A stretch of 64,000 bases of DNA from Stictocephala bisonia (lineage: Eukaryota > Arthropoda > Insecta > Hemiptera > Membracidae): contig JAQJVL010000258.1 in assembly GCA_035578905.1 (NCBI GenBank), positions 372,001 to 436,000 on the forward strand, written 5' to 3'. Positions 25,679 through 36,468 of the stretch are shown one piece after another (the stretch's first letter is position 1; every line of letters starts with the position of its first letter). The notes beneath the pieces are model-generated. The model was not told the DNA's origin and did not search any database. It saw only the letters and a program-made list of their open reading frames with translations. Position numbers and translations under genes: made by a program.

Positions 25679-26430
25679 ATGCATTCTAGAACTAGAATTT
25701 TCATATTTGCTACATGGAATGTTTTGAATTTGCAAGATATTAAAAAGCCTGAAAGAATGACAGCAATATTATCTGATGAACTGAGAAAGTACAATATTGA
25801 CATCGCTGCTCTAAGTGAGACTTTCAAAAAGGGTAGAATTAAAGAGAAAGATTATTCCTTTAATAGAAGAGTTTTACAAACAAGACTTCCAAGAATACAT
25901 GGTGTTAGATTTGCTATTGTATAATTCCACAAATAAATTACCTACCAGTTAGATATCAGAGAGAATAATGACTTTAAATATTCAGCTTTCTAATCACCAA
26001 AATATAACTATTATTACCGCTTATGTTTACCTACATTAGTATTTGGATGTCAGTTGGGTGTTATACCGAAAACAACCAAAGATTATTGAAAATTTTCAGC
26101 AGAAAATACTCAGAAACTTATTAAAAATAAAACGTTATGACTATAAATACAACGAAGACATTATCTACAATCCGCAAAATGCAAAAGTATTGAAAAAGAA
26201 GTAACTTAAAATCAGTTAAGATGGACAGTACATGTTCTCCGAATAGATGATACATGTTTACCAAAATGTATATTATATAATGAACTTTTGGAAGGAAGAA
26301 GAACAGTAGGTTGTCCTAAGAAGAGCTATAGACAATTTTTTAACCACTAAAGAGATCTGAAAATAGATGGAAATTGGAAATCACTTACCACAGATAGTGT
26401 GGAGTAGAAAAAAAGCAAGAATTAACTCAA
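25679..26430 (+). mobile_element. RTE-like LINE remnant with internal deletion
   Basis: The start (25679-25924) reads as the N-terminus of an AP-like endonuclease: ATWNVLNL, then RKYNIDIAALSET, the typical TWNVRTL / YxIDIAALSETR pattern of RTE-type elements. After a gap of about 150 bp in which the rest of the endonuclease and the whole RT domain are missing, 26060-26430 reads as the C-terminal tail: SRWTVHVLRIDDTCLPK, then LYNELLEGRRTVGCPKKSY and a degraded DLKIDGNWKSL. That corresponds to the RWAGHVxRMxDxRLPKxxLYGEL...GR...G.xKKRYKD tail of the same group. Stops interrupt it. Not functional. Confidence 0.75.
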
Positions 26431-27082
26431 CATAACTTAATACAGAAAGCCCCTGTTATTAGAGGGATTCTGTTATGCCATAATTGTGGAAGAATATGCT
26501 GGTCTAGAATAGGGCTTTTTAGCCATTCTAGAAAACATAACTAAAGAAACATTAATGACCAAAATTAGGTATAGAAAGAAATATATCAAAGCAATATCCA
26601 CATTAAAATACATATGTTGATATTAATTCATATTTTAGAGTGTCATAGTTAAAATAAAAAGTATGGTTAAACATTTATCAATTTTTATGATTTTTACCTG
26701 TGTTATATACAATTTTGTAATTTACCCACTTAATTTGGATGGTGTGATTTGATTTTGAAAAGTTCTAACCAATTAGTTAACAAATTAAAATAAATACTGG
26801 CCAAACTAATATTTAATATTAATGAACCTTCAAAAGTTAGGGTGAGAAATGAGCTATAATTTTGAAAGTCATATTAGGGAAGTACAAAGATCAACTTAGA
26901 ATTTTCCACCCATTTAATGAGATAAAACAGTTCCATATTTTAACTATGTACCCAATTATGAATCATCAAGACATTACACAGATAACACTTGTCTTTTAAA
27001 CAGCATCTCAATGACTACTCAGAGTTAATAATGATTTTTCCATACATAACGTGTAACCTTTAAAGGAATATACAATACTTAC
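26431..27082. other. Intron DNA, AT-rich
   Basis: Between the RTE remnant and the donor at 27083; nothing further seen. Confidence 0.4.
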
Positions 27083-27424
27083 CTTGCCTTAACAATTTTT
27101 TAACTGGTGGCAAATTCTTCTCGTTTGGGTTCTGTGTTTCTGATTGCTGTGACTCATTATCTCGTTTAAATGCACGTTTGGTAAAATCCTGGAATTCTTT
27201 AGCCGTACGAAATGTTGCGGTTCCATAACTATCCTTTGCAGAGTTACTGTTTTTTTGACTAGTGTGTTTTCCACCAATGTTCTTATTAGCCATCTTAAAA
27301 ATAGTTTTTTGTGTTTGACTTGGTATAAAGTCAAGTTCGTCATCTTGTGTGGCTTGGGCTGAAGGATTTTCCGATTGGGTGTTTTTACTAAATGTTTCAT
27401 TTACATTTTTCTCTCTGTGGTTAC
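27083..27424 (-). CDS. Internal exon (342 bp) of the minus-strand locus
   Basis: Acceptor TAATATTTTTAG precedes 27424 and donor CAAG|GTAAGTATT follows 27083. It holds two bases, 113 codons and one base, phase 1 on both sides. The product (NHREKNVNETFSKN..., DELDFIPSQTQKTIF, then a Lys/Gln/Asn-rich part ending NLPPVKKLLRQ) is polar and probably disordered. Junction codons fit the exons at 32839 and 25285. No recognised domain. Confidence 0.8.
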
Positions 27425-27899
27425 CTAAAAATATTATAAAACACAATAAAACAATAATAACTGTATTATTGCATACAAACTATGCATTTTGTTTTAACTG
27501 TAGCCGTATCATAGCAAGGCATTTGATTTTATTATATCATTTATAGATTAATTTGTATTATATATTATAATATTTGGTCTCAAACTAGGGGTTTAACAAG
27601 CCAGAAACCAATAGGGTTCTACGTGTTTTTTGGAAATACCTAGTTTTGTATGGTTTTCAATTACTGTATGAATAGAAGAAGACTCTTTTGGGGAGGCATA
27701 ATGTACAAATAATCTATTACCGAATTATTCATAAATGGTTGTAAGCTTAATATATTGTAAGCTCCATTAAAGTCTATTTCAACATTCTAAATTACTACTG
27801 ATGATTATTTTTGTATTAGTACGATATTGTGACCAAGGGTCGTAGATGTGTGCATAGAATGTGCTGCCTACCGAGTTTATTGATAGTTTGTTATCAGTA
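27425..27899. other. Intron DNA
   Basis: AT-rich; nothing supported before the LINE fragment at about 27900. Confidence 0.4.
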
Positions 27900-28473
27900 T
27901 TTTTAACAATCTTAGAGAAATCAATGCAATATATGCTTATAAATTACTTGAAAAATATAAAATTTTTAGTGCTAATAAGTTTGGATTTAGAGCCGGATTT
28001 TCCACTGAGGGCGCTCTATTAAAATTTACTGTCAGGATCAATAAAAAATAAATGAATAAGTTAAATAAATGTTCAGGACTTTTTACAGAATTAAAAAAAT
28101 CTTTCGACCTATTGAATCACGATATAGTTCTCAGAAAGATGGAAGCAGTGAGAGTAAGGGAGTGCGCTCTTGATTGGTTTCGCAGTTTCTTGACTGGCCG
28201 ACCTCAGCGAGTGATAGTGGGTGAATTTCTCAGCAAAAATTTTCCTGTTGAAGTAGGCGTCCCTCAGGGTTCTGTTGTATCTGCAATTATTTTATTTTTT
28301 TGATTAACGATCTGCTTGAAATTAAACTAAATGGAGATCCAAATGCATTTGCTGACAATGTCATTATTTTATTGTCATTGAAACCTTGTAACTTTACATA
28401 ATCTTATTACCGATGAATAGCAAATTTTTAGAAGATGGTGCTTAGTAAACAAAATGCAGATAATTGTTGCAAC
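27900..28473 (+). mobile_element. LINE reverse transcriptase fragment, 5' part of a split copy
   Basis: Plus-strand peptide order is that of a Jockey-type RT: LLEKYKIFSANKFGFRAGFS, KCSGLFTELKKSFDLLNHDI, CALDWFRSFLTGRPQRVIVG, VGVPQGSVV, then, after a frame break, AFADNVIILLS where an active element would have the catalytic ADD (here ADN). It ends at RWCLVNKMQIIV near 28470 and is cut by the element at 28474-31012. The same LINE resumes at 31013. Stops, shifts and the lost aspartate make it inactive. Confidence 0.8.
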
Positions 28474-29256
28474 CCACCCTCGTGATGGTGAGTGAAAATG
28501 CACCGGACTCAGGAGGACGAAAAAAAGAAGAAAAAACGCACACAAGTTGAATGGCAAAAATATTGTTTGTTATATGAAAATAAAAAAAACATTAAAGTCA
28601 AAAGTATTAAAAAATATTAAGCCACAGAAAAATTAAAGCATTTACGGACAAAACTGGCTGTTGACCGTTTGTGACAAGTTATTTTGAGTCGTTATTAATA
28701 ATAATTACAGATATTTTTATATGTAAATATGGCTTGGAGGCAAATAAAAGTAAATAAAAAAACAAGTTCAACAAATATGACGTACAATAGTTTCAAAGTA
28801 ACGTAATTAGAGAAGTTAGGCCTAATAAAATATTTTAAACTATAATATATATCTGAAAAAAATAAATATGAAACAATTAACCACACATGGCAATAACATA
28901 TAAATAATTAATAACAATAACAACAAATAAAAATATAACAACAAAAAAACAGACAAATTTTAATTTTTATAAGGTAGCTGAACTAATGCGGCCTCGGGTA
29001 ACAAAAGAAATTCGGAATATTAGGCCAATTCGGAAAAGTTAAAAAACAAAACAAAACATTTAAATTAATAACTACACCGAAATCCAGCAGACGAAAACTG
29101 GGCGGCTCCTAATGGTAATAACAAAGTGAAGAAATTCCCGAGAACTCCATACTTAAAAGAAAATTACCAATATTACCTCCCCCCTCCCAAATATATATAA
29201 ACTAAACTAAATATAAATAAAGTCTAAATATATATCTCACTTTAAATTTTCACTGT

Positions 29257-30156
29257 TCACTGAAACCAACAAACAAGTTTTATCACATGTTGACGTTCTT
29301 CAAAATGTTCAATCTTCGGAGGGCAGAAGGAACGGATTATAAACTGGGTTTGGGTCACCTGCATTTCGAGGTTTTTATCACCACTGTACGTGTATGGGTG
29401 GGCAGGTTGGTCATCACTACTGTACGTGTATGGGTGGGCGAGTTGGTCATCACCACTGTACGTGAATGGGTGGGCGGGCGGGTCATCAAAACTGTACGTG
29501 TATGGGCGGGCGGGCGGGTCTTCAACACTGCACGTGTATGGGTGGGCGGGTTGGTCATCACCACTGTACGTGTATGGGTGGGCGGGTTGGTCATCACCAC
29601 TGTACGTGTATGGGTAGGCGGGTGGGTCAATATCACTGTACGTGTATGGGCGGGCGGGTGTGTCAATATCACAGTACGTGTATGGGTGGGTGGGTGGGTC
29701 AATATCACTGTACGTGTATGGGCGGGCGGGTGGGTCAATATCACTGTACGTGTATGGGTGGGTGGGTGGGTCAATATCACTGTACGTGTATGGGTGGGCG
29801 GGTGGGTAAATATCACTGTACGTGTATGGGTGGGCGGGTGGGTCAGTACCACAGTACGTGTATGGATGGGTGGGTGGGTCAGTAGTACTGTGCGTATATG
29901 GGTGGGCGGGTGTGTTAATATCACAGTACGTGTATGGGTGGGCGAGTGGGTCAGTGTCACTGTACGTGTATGGGTGGGTGGATGGGCCAATACCACTGTA
30001 CGTGTATGGGTGGGCGGGTGGGTCAGTACCACAGTACGTGTATGGGGGGTAATACGCAGCACGGAAAGGGTGAAGAAGTGGCTGCCCATCTGGGACGCAA
30101 GGTCTCAGCCCGTAGGTTCCGCATTGTGCCACCAGGAAAACACAGTCAGTAGCCAT
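29257..30156 (-). CDS. Putative Pro/Tyr-rich 12-residue-repeat protein within copy A
   Basis: ATG at 30156 opens 299 codons ending in TGA at 29257. The first about 40 residues are unique (MATDCVFLVAQCG...). About 18 tandem units of PPAHPYTYSDID type follow, then about 40 unique residues ending VIKLVCWFQ. Spliced to exon 1 (30822-30877) the frame extends upstream without a stop to a TAG at 30878-30880, including LALLPTQHVSRLETLSSG. The pieces LALLPT, RLET, GxGVG, WTDxCxAxDCxFL also occur in copy B, interrupted by stops, so this frame may once have been coding. Against it: the repeat unit is 36 bp and has no stops in several frames, so an open frame through it is cheap. No signal peptide is convincing. 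Confidence 0.4.
   Translation of the reverse strand: MATDCVFLVAQCGTYGLRPCVPDGQPLLHPFRAAYYPPYTYCGTDPPAHPYTYSGIGPSTHPYTYSDTDPLAHPYTYCDINTPAHPYTHSTTDPPTHPYTYCGTDPPAHPYTYSDIYPPAHPYTYSDIDPPTHPYTYSDIDPPARPYTYSDIDPPTHPYTYCDIDTPARPYTYSDIDPPAYPYTYSGDDQPAHPYTYSGDDQPAHPYTCSVEDPPARPYTYSFDDPPAHPFTYSGDDQLAHPYTYSSDDQPAHPYTYSGDKNLEMQVTQTQFIIRSFCPPKIEHFEERQHVIKLVCWFQ
29384..30045. repeat. 36-bp GC-rich minisatellite, about 18 copies
   Basis: Unit ACTGTACGTGTATGGGTG plus GGCGGGTKGGTCAATATC, repeated every 36 bp with variants grouped by position (ATCACC units on the left, AATATC in the middle, AGTACC on the right). Strand-asymmetric: G-rich on plus. It lies within copy A and is absent from copy B. Confidence 0.95.
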
Positions 30157-30196
30157 GCAGGTGTCCGTCCATGACTCTCCAACCCCGGGGCCTGAG

Positions 30197-30821
30197 CTAA
30201 AGTAACAGTACATCACAAAACATATTTTAATCCTGTTCCACAAAAAGCGAAAACACAAAATAAACTAATAAAAGACTGAGAAAAACTAACTATGAACGCA
30301 AGATAAGTTTTTAAAAAGAGCAGAAAGTGCATAATTACTAAAAAGATAATTTTGCTATCCAAAGTAAAAGAAACTAAGTACAACTGGTTAATCAAATTAA
30401 TTAAGCAAAAATATTACAAAATATGAAAATTTAACAACTCAGCATTACATTACTAAAATCCTCCCTTGTCCGGCAACAACATGAAACCTTTTGCTAGACC
30501 TATCCTGTAAAATATGACATAAAAAGAGAAAATAATACTGAGTTTATTATAAAACAATTGTTGTAAATAAAAATACAATATTTAATTACATCTAAAAATC
30601 AGTTTTAACAGGACAAAATAATATAACAAATAGAAATACACAATTACATTTACATTGGCACATGGGCTTAACCTAGACCTGCTGAAAATAAAAACCTTTT
30701 CACAAACAGGCCACAGCTTTATTAATTACTGAAATAACACACACAAAAGAGCAAGTCAAATCAATACACAATATTTTTAGCCAAACAGTTACAAAAGGGA
30801 AAATGTTTTACGAACACTTAC
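30197..30821 (-). other. Intron of copy A (absent from copy B)
   Basis: Begins GTAAGTGTT after ...AACTTTAAG and ends ...GTTACTTTAG before CTCAGGCCCC. Copy B reads AACGTTTAG directly into CCCTGGCTCC at the matching position. The reading frame is carried across in phase 2. Confidence 0.7.
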
Positions 30822-31012
30822 CTTAAAGTTTCTAGCCGCGAAACATGTTGCGTCGGCAGCAAAGCTAGAATGGCGAACTAACCACAGACGACAGGGAACA
30901 CTGAAACTAAATCACGGAACACGAAAACGAAAACAAAGACACTAAAACTAAATGAAACACAGAGAGGAAGACTGAACTGTCCGAGGGAGACGATCGTAAT
31001 GTGCAAACGGCA

Positions 31013-31550
31013 CAACGTAAGCAAAACTAAATATGTCAATTTTGATAATAAGGGCTTTGATTTTTTAGTAAAGTTATAATACCACACTTTACACTGCTCT
31101 AAAATAAATTGCAACGATATTTATGGCAAAGAACATTGTAGGTATCTTGGCATTACGTTAGATGCTAATCTCAATTGGACTATACACATATCCGAGGTAA
31201 AAAAAATTAAAAGTATCAATCCGAAACTGTTATTTTCTAAAAAAAAGGTTTTCTGCAAGTTTGTTGAGAATGTTATAGTTTTCATTGGTCAATTCAAGAA
31301 TACAGTTTGGAATAGTTTGTTGGAGTGGAACTTTTAAGCATTATATAAAACAAATGACAGTACTTAACAATCACTTTGTGAGGATAGTTTCTAGCAAGAA
31401 GAGGATATATAGTTAATTTCCTCTCTTCTGTGCTTTTAAGGTTCGGCCTCTCCAACATTTTTACATTTTTAATATTTTGACACTATTTTATATGCGAAGT
31501 GGGGTCAAAGTCTGTATAGTTCAAAAAATCTAAACTTTTTCCTATACACT
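31013..31550 (+). mobile_element. LINE RT C-terminal fragment, 3' part of the split copy
   Basis: Continues the LINE broken at 28473: NVSKTKYVNFDNKGF, HCRYLGITLDANLNWTIHI, then shifted LCWSGTFKHYIKQMT-like, HFVRIVSSKKRIYS and FKVRPLQHFYIFNIL. The order and the WSGTF/RIV motifs match the fragment at 5.65-6.4 kb. Several stops and shifts. Confidence 0.75.
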
Positions 31551-31637
31551 TGGCGCGTTCTAAAATGATAATATTTTGTTAGAAGACAGTATGAGGGGTA
31601 GCCAAGAGTGATTTAGTGCCAATCCGGCCGAGTAACA

Positions 31638-31652
31638 TTCTTTCCTAACCTA
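31638..31652. repeat. Short interstitial TTAGG-type run
   Basis: (CCTAA)3 followed by TCAAA, next to the 22-24-bp tandem array. Three units of the insect telomeric motif; may be chance. Confidence 0.4.
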
Positions 31653-31664
31653 ACCTAATCAAAC

Positions 31665-31895
31665 CCCAGCAGATCACGGGTGCACCCAAGCTAATCATGG
31701 TTGCTACCCAAACAAATCACGGGTGCTACCAAAGTTGATCACGGATGCTACCCAAGCTGATCACGGCTGCCACCCAAGCTGGTCACGGATGTTACCCAAG
31801 TTGATCACAGATGCTACCCAAGCTTATCACGGATGCCACCCAAGCTGATCACGTGTAGGCCTACTACCCAAGCTGATCTCGGTTGCTACCCAAAT
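31665..31895. repeat. Degenerate 22-24-bp tandem repeat
   Basis: About ten units of GCTGATCACGGATGCTACCC-AA type with point changes and length wobble. The unit contains the TGATCA palindrome. Lies in the intron downstream of the 32839 exon. Confidence 0.85.
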
Positions 31896-32838
31896 ATCTC
31901 AAAATATTGTGTTTGTCATTATAAAGCACCCAACAATCACCAAAGTTAATAAGAACAGTCCTGTTAAGAACAAAATTCTTTGCTGGCATATAACCGATTT
32001 TGACTGCAAAGTGGTAACGCTGGAACTACCGGTTTGATATATGCTACTAGAAGTATATATATATAACAGTATGTTTAGATTACCTAAGGTAAACAAAACG
32101 CCTTTTGAGAATTCCTTTCCACACTCATGACCAACTTTTTTTTAATAAACTGCTACAAGAAATTAATAATTCAAGAAACGTTAGAATACGAGTATAAGTA
32201 TCAAATTAATTAAACCTTGTTTATTCGGTCATGATGATGTTGAATTTTTAAAACTGTAGAATCATACAGATAAAGTATTTGTTTGTTTTGTTATTGTTGT
32301 TATTTTGGATATTTTGTGTGCGTATAAGATATTATTTTTTTATTTGTTGGCAACATTTTAATATTTTGTATAGTAAGAGATTAAAAAAATTATATAATAT
32401 TTATAGTGCTGTTTACTTGTAATAGCTATTGTTTAAATAGTTTTGTTAGTTCTTGGAATGGTTAGTTTTTTTTTTCTCAGTTGTGGAAATATGCCAGATT
32501 TAAATTGTTATAATTAAAAACGCCACAGATTGCGGCTATAGTTTATTTTGTAATTATTTGGAGTCTGTAGTTACTTAAAATTATTTCTTATGTTATTGCT
32601 GGTCACGCTAATTGTGAAATGTGACCAGTCTAATTTCCAGAGATGTTTCATTGTTTTGAATATATTTCCTGACTTACTGGTATAAATTATTATTTCATTT
32701 CTTTGTTAATTTCTGGCCCAAATATCTAAAATGAACTTTATTGCCCAAATATCCCTTCATGGTTTTCGACTCTCCCATTCCAATATAATCATTTTGTCTA
32801 AACTAATTCTATCAAAACAATAATAGAACTATGATTAC
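31896..32838. other. Intron DNA, AT-rich
   Basis: No element, gene or repeat recognised between the tandem array and the 32839 donor. Confidence 0.4.
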
Positions 32839-33030
32839 CGTCAGAGGTTGCTGCCTTAGGCTGTCCGTTATCTTGACTAATATTTGACCAATTTTCAGAC
32901 TCAATATTTGATTTCTTCTCAGCAGCTTCCTCAACATTGACTGGCTCAGTTTGGTTATCACTGTTTTTAGAGAATGCTTGCATTGTTACTTTGAGCATTG
33001 CGTTGAGAGTATCACTATCTACTGACGACA
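32839..33030 (-). CDS. Internal exon (192 bp) of the minus-strand locus
   Basis: Acceptor TGTATTCCAG precedes 33030 and donor GACG|GTAATC follows 32839. It holds two bases, 63 codons and one base, phase 1 on both sides. It reads SSVDSDTLNAMLKVTMQAFS, then an acidic and polar part (VNVEEAAEKKSNIESENW) ending AATSD. It joins in frame to the exon at 27424. No ATG-containing first exon was found between this point and 38483, which suggests its upstream partner is the exon at 39689. Function unknown. Confidence 0.75.
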
Positions 33031-33049
33031 CTGGAATACATAATAAAGA

Positions 33050-34210
33050 TTAGGGTACAAAAATGCCAATCAAAAAAATGCCAAAATTATGAAATGCCAA
33101 AATTAATAATTGCCAGAATGACGAAGTACCAATTGTAAAAAAAATACCACTATAGAAACTCCAAATAAACATTTGTATTCAAATTACGATCTGGTTTTCC
33201 ATTGAATTGTTTGTATTATGGTGCAACTTATAATTAAAGGAAAACTTCATATTTATGTTATAATGGGTATATTTATATCAAACATTCGTCATAGGCTGCA
33301 AGCAAATACTGGAGGTGCAAATTCCATGGAAATGCTCTGCTCGGCCTAACCTCTACTATCGATGATAGAGGAAACATTGTTGTAAAAAAGGCGGTGATAT
33401 GAATCCCACAATCATGCTCCAAATCCAGAGGAAGTTCAAGCTTTTATATTATTAATGAGCATGAAGAGGCATGCGTCCGAACACCTGGAAGAGCCTCCTA
33501 GCAGAATTACGAGACGTTTTCAAGAGGCTCCGAAAGCAGTTCTAGCTTAACTTCCCGAAGGAGAAAATATTCGGAAATAAATTCAGCGTGAGTGCTTAAA
33601 AGATTTACCTTCAAATCCAACCTCAATCGAAGACTTACAGTAGAAGAAATTACAGACAGGTATTGAATAACTAAAAATGGAGAAAATTTGTTGCTTTATG
33701 ATTCGTATGATAATGATCATTATACTCTTGATGGTCGGATTATAATGTTTCCATCAACTCAAAATTTAAGACAACTTTTCCGATCTTAAATGTCCGATGG
33801 TATGTTGACGGCACCTTCAGTGTAATGCCAACTCTTTGCCGTAATGGGGTCAGTGTCTGTACAAGGTGAAACTACCATTACGTTACCCCTGGTATATATG
33901 TTAATTCAAAATAAAAATCAGTCATTTTATTCAAAAGTAATCGAAGTGATAATTTCAAATGTGGAGCAAGAGGCATCCGACTTCAACGTCCCTCGTCCGT
34001 TATGACGGATTTTGAGCTGGCGATAATCAATGGAGTACAGAATCATCTAGGTAATAATATAAAATTGTGTCTGTTTCATCTGTGCCAGAGCGTATAAAGG
34101 TGCGTATTTTATTAATGGCATTTTAATTAAGTGGCATTTAAGGCTTGTGGAACTTTTAGTTTGGCACTTCCGTTCTGGAACTTTTGAATTGGCACTTTTG
34201 TTGTATAAAA
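33050..34210 (+). mobile_element. Derelict MULE-type transposon with FLYWCH remnant
   Basis: The plus strand reads YWRCKFHGNALLGLTSTIDD near 33307, the core of a FLYWCH zinc finger (YWRCxxxxxxxCxARLxT) with its second cysteine position lost. From about 33640 to 34090 shifted segments recall MULE transposases: a MMFPSTQNLR-like segment, WYVDGTFSVMP, YERxF-equivalent debris, a MTDFELAIINGV-like segment, and a LCLFHLCQSV-like ending. The flanks carry opposing TGCCAA / TTGGCA motifs (TACAAAAATGCCAATCAAAA left; complement TACAACAAAAGTGCCAATTC right), a likely terminal inverted repeat. Many stops and shifts; inactive. It directly abuts the acceptor of the 33030 exon. Confidence 0.7.
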
Positions 34211-34721
34211 ATCGTAAAAAACAATCAAAATAGGTATTAAATCGTATGCAGTATATGTTACAGTCAGTTAAAAAAAGATAAATCCGCAAATTGGTTATTT
34301 TAAAAATAAATAACAAGTATTTAAAAAAAATATTAGTTATTCAGATTTCTATCAGTAAAAGACATGAACTAAAAACAAAATACATACATATAAAATATGT
34401 CAGTATATAAAATTGTATACTATGTATTAATAAATACATATCTGAAGCTTAATAGCAAAAGAAGTTTATATACCTAACATAAAAGGGTTTTTGACGTATT
34501 GGTTTGTGAATTTCGTTACATTTAACACATGCATTTTCACAAGTTTTACATTTTATAAGGTAAATTGTTTTTAAAACCAAATAAAAAATGAATATGGCAT
34601 TGGAAATATGGCAAAAAATGTTTTAAAATAATTTTAAATAGTTTTAAAATAATTTAAATTATGTAACGACAAGTATCTTGGAGATTCTAAACATTAAATT
34701 ACATTAAAAAAGTAAAGTCGA

Positions 34722-35250
34722 TTACTCTAAAATACATATTTGAGATAGTGTGAATATTTCAAGTAATTCCTTACGCAGATTTTTGAAGGACTCTGGGAGA
34801 TCTTCAGAGTTTTTAAGAGTTTCCACAAACCCCTCTGCAGTTTGTGGATGCGTTTCTGATCCTTTTGGTACTTCTAGTTGTCGGAACAATTTGAAAATCA
34901 ACTTAGTCGCCCGCCAACCTTCCCGAATGTCACTGCACGTGTCCTTGAGACTGTTGTATTTATCTGAGATAACTGCAACCAAACAACTCTTATGAAGTAC
35001 CATAGTTCAGTGCTGCAATTGCTTGGATGCAAATGCAACATGGAGGTATGGGCGAGTTGTGAATACAATACTTGAACATCCGCTCAATAGTCAACATCAT
35101 GTCACTACTAGGTTTGTATTAAGGAACAAGAACAGTAAACAGGGAATTTATCTCATTTGTGGGAGACCTGTGAATCATGTTAGCTTCTAAAATCAACTAT
35201 ACACCAAGTAGTTTTTTCACTTTAGGTCCTTTCCCTTCTTAGGCTTCTAG
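34722..35250 (-). pseudogene. Degenerate coding fragment of unknown origin
   Basis: A 93-codon minus-strand frame (35003 to 34722) reads KSCLVAVISDKYNSLKDTCS, later LIFKLFRQLEVPKGSETHPQ and LPESFKNLRKELLEIF. It has good codon texture but no partner exon. One shift upstream, the reading continues back through NSPIPPCCICIQAIAALNYG, MMLTIERMFKYCIHN and NEINSLFTVLVP to about 35250, across at least two stops. This looks like a retrocopy or old duplicate of a multi-helical protein. I do not recognise the parent. Confidence 0.5.
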
Positions 35251-36468
35251 ACTTTTTTTGAGTAGGTTGAGTATTCTCGGAAACTATTAGAATTATACAA
35301 GTATTCGATGCTTATAAGAACCAAAATTTCATATTCTACTCTAACCCTACTCTCATTTCTCGCCCAAGTTATAATATACAAAAAGACATTTCCAAAAATC
35401 ATGTCTAAATATTTTTGACAATTGTCAACTTGAATATCTCTTAATTGACGAAAAATGTGAACTAAGCAAATCAGTAAAAAAAGTTCAAAGTGAACACTTT
35501 AGGAATATATGTTGTGATTTTCTCTTCTATTAGTACGATGTACTTAGGGTATTTACATCAATATTGTACTAAAACATAGTGATAATATACTTCGCAAAAT
35601 CACAATGATAGTATAAAATGTGTAAAGTACAGCATCATGTTTCTAGCATTTTGTTTCAATGATATAAATAAAATAAATTTTTACCTTTATTACTATCTCA
35701 AATATTATAAAATTAAGATTAAGTTGTTCTTTTAGTTAACTTAGTTAATTAATTACGTATCGTTGCAAATAAAGTTATACGCATTGAAATAATGATAGTA
35801 AATTGAACACTGCTAATCTCAAGATATATTATTAAGGAGTGAAGGCTTTCCAACCGCACGTGTATTCTTGCACATGGTTAAACTTAATTTTGTAATAATT
35901 CCATATTTAATTTATATAAATGATATTTGATAGAACTTTAATTTTAGCTACTGTCTAAAGTTACAACATTTGCCAAATGCGTAAATGTTTTGCAATTAAG
36001 AGTGTAACAGAATGATGTTTACACCAATAGCGCAGCGTTCATAAAGCTACTTGATACTTTACGACAATTATTACTTACATTTTGGCATACTCAACCCCAT
36101 GATGTCCGAGGTTGATAGTTTACCAGGACCAACTTCTAAATACCGTCAACTGATAATTACTTCATGGCTTACTACTGAGGATGTTCGACTCATCATGGCT
36201 TCCAGCTAGCCTCAGTACCTTACAGACATATGCAACTAATAGTCTACTCTCACTTCCAAGTGTTAAGAGTTCACACCGTTATCTATATCTAAAATGGTTA
36301 CTACACTTTTCACGCCTTTACTGATAGGGATTACACAATGTTTTATAGGATGTAATAAATGACGATTATGTAGGAGCTGACATTTATATTATTATTTAAC
36401 AAGAATCAATATATTCATGTGACAACCGCATCAAGGAGCTATGTACATTATATTGTAGATATAGCATT
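35251..36468. other. AT-rich DNA
   Basis: No gene or element termini supported. Confidence 0.4.

Larger units (their letters stand above)
28474..31012 (-). mobile_element. Dispersed element, intron-containing copy A, inserted in a LINE
   Basis: Shares scattered blocks with 49040-50167: the 5' end on the minus strand (ATTACGATCGTCTCCCTCGG), GCCGACGCAACATG, CCCCGGGG, GGAGCCGC/CAGTTTTxGTC, and the 3' end (CGTCCTCCTGAGTCCGGTGC). On the minus strand a first exon ends at 30822 and a second begins at 30196. The 625 bp between are bounded by GTAAGT and TTTAG and are exactly absent from copy B. The flanking LINE is interrupted here, with CAAC at 28470-28473 and 31013-31016 as a possible 4-bp target duplication. 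Element class is unknown: no TG...CA ends, no clear inverted repeats, no RT or transposase seen. Confidence 0.7.

Noticed and set aside
29287..30174. 295-codon plus-strand frame rich in Val, Trp, Gly, Arg
   Set aside because: Opposite-strand shadow of the 36-bp minisatellite; no splice or flanking support.
31638..31652. Telomere-like (CCTAA)3 as a former chromosome end
   Set aside because: Three units only; too short to argue for a fusion or healing event.
34480..34570. Cysteine-rich minus-strand reading (KCKTCENACVKCNEIHKP) before a GTATAT donor
   Set aside because: Zinc-finger-like but very short, weak donor and no partner exon; possibly a transposon remnant.
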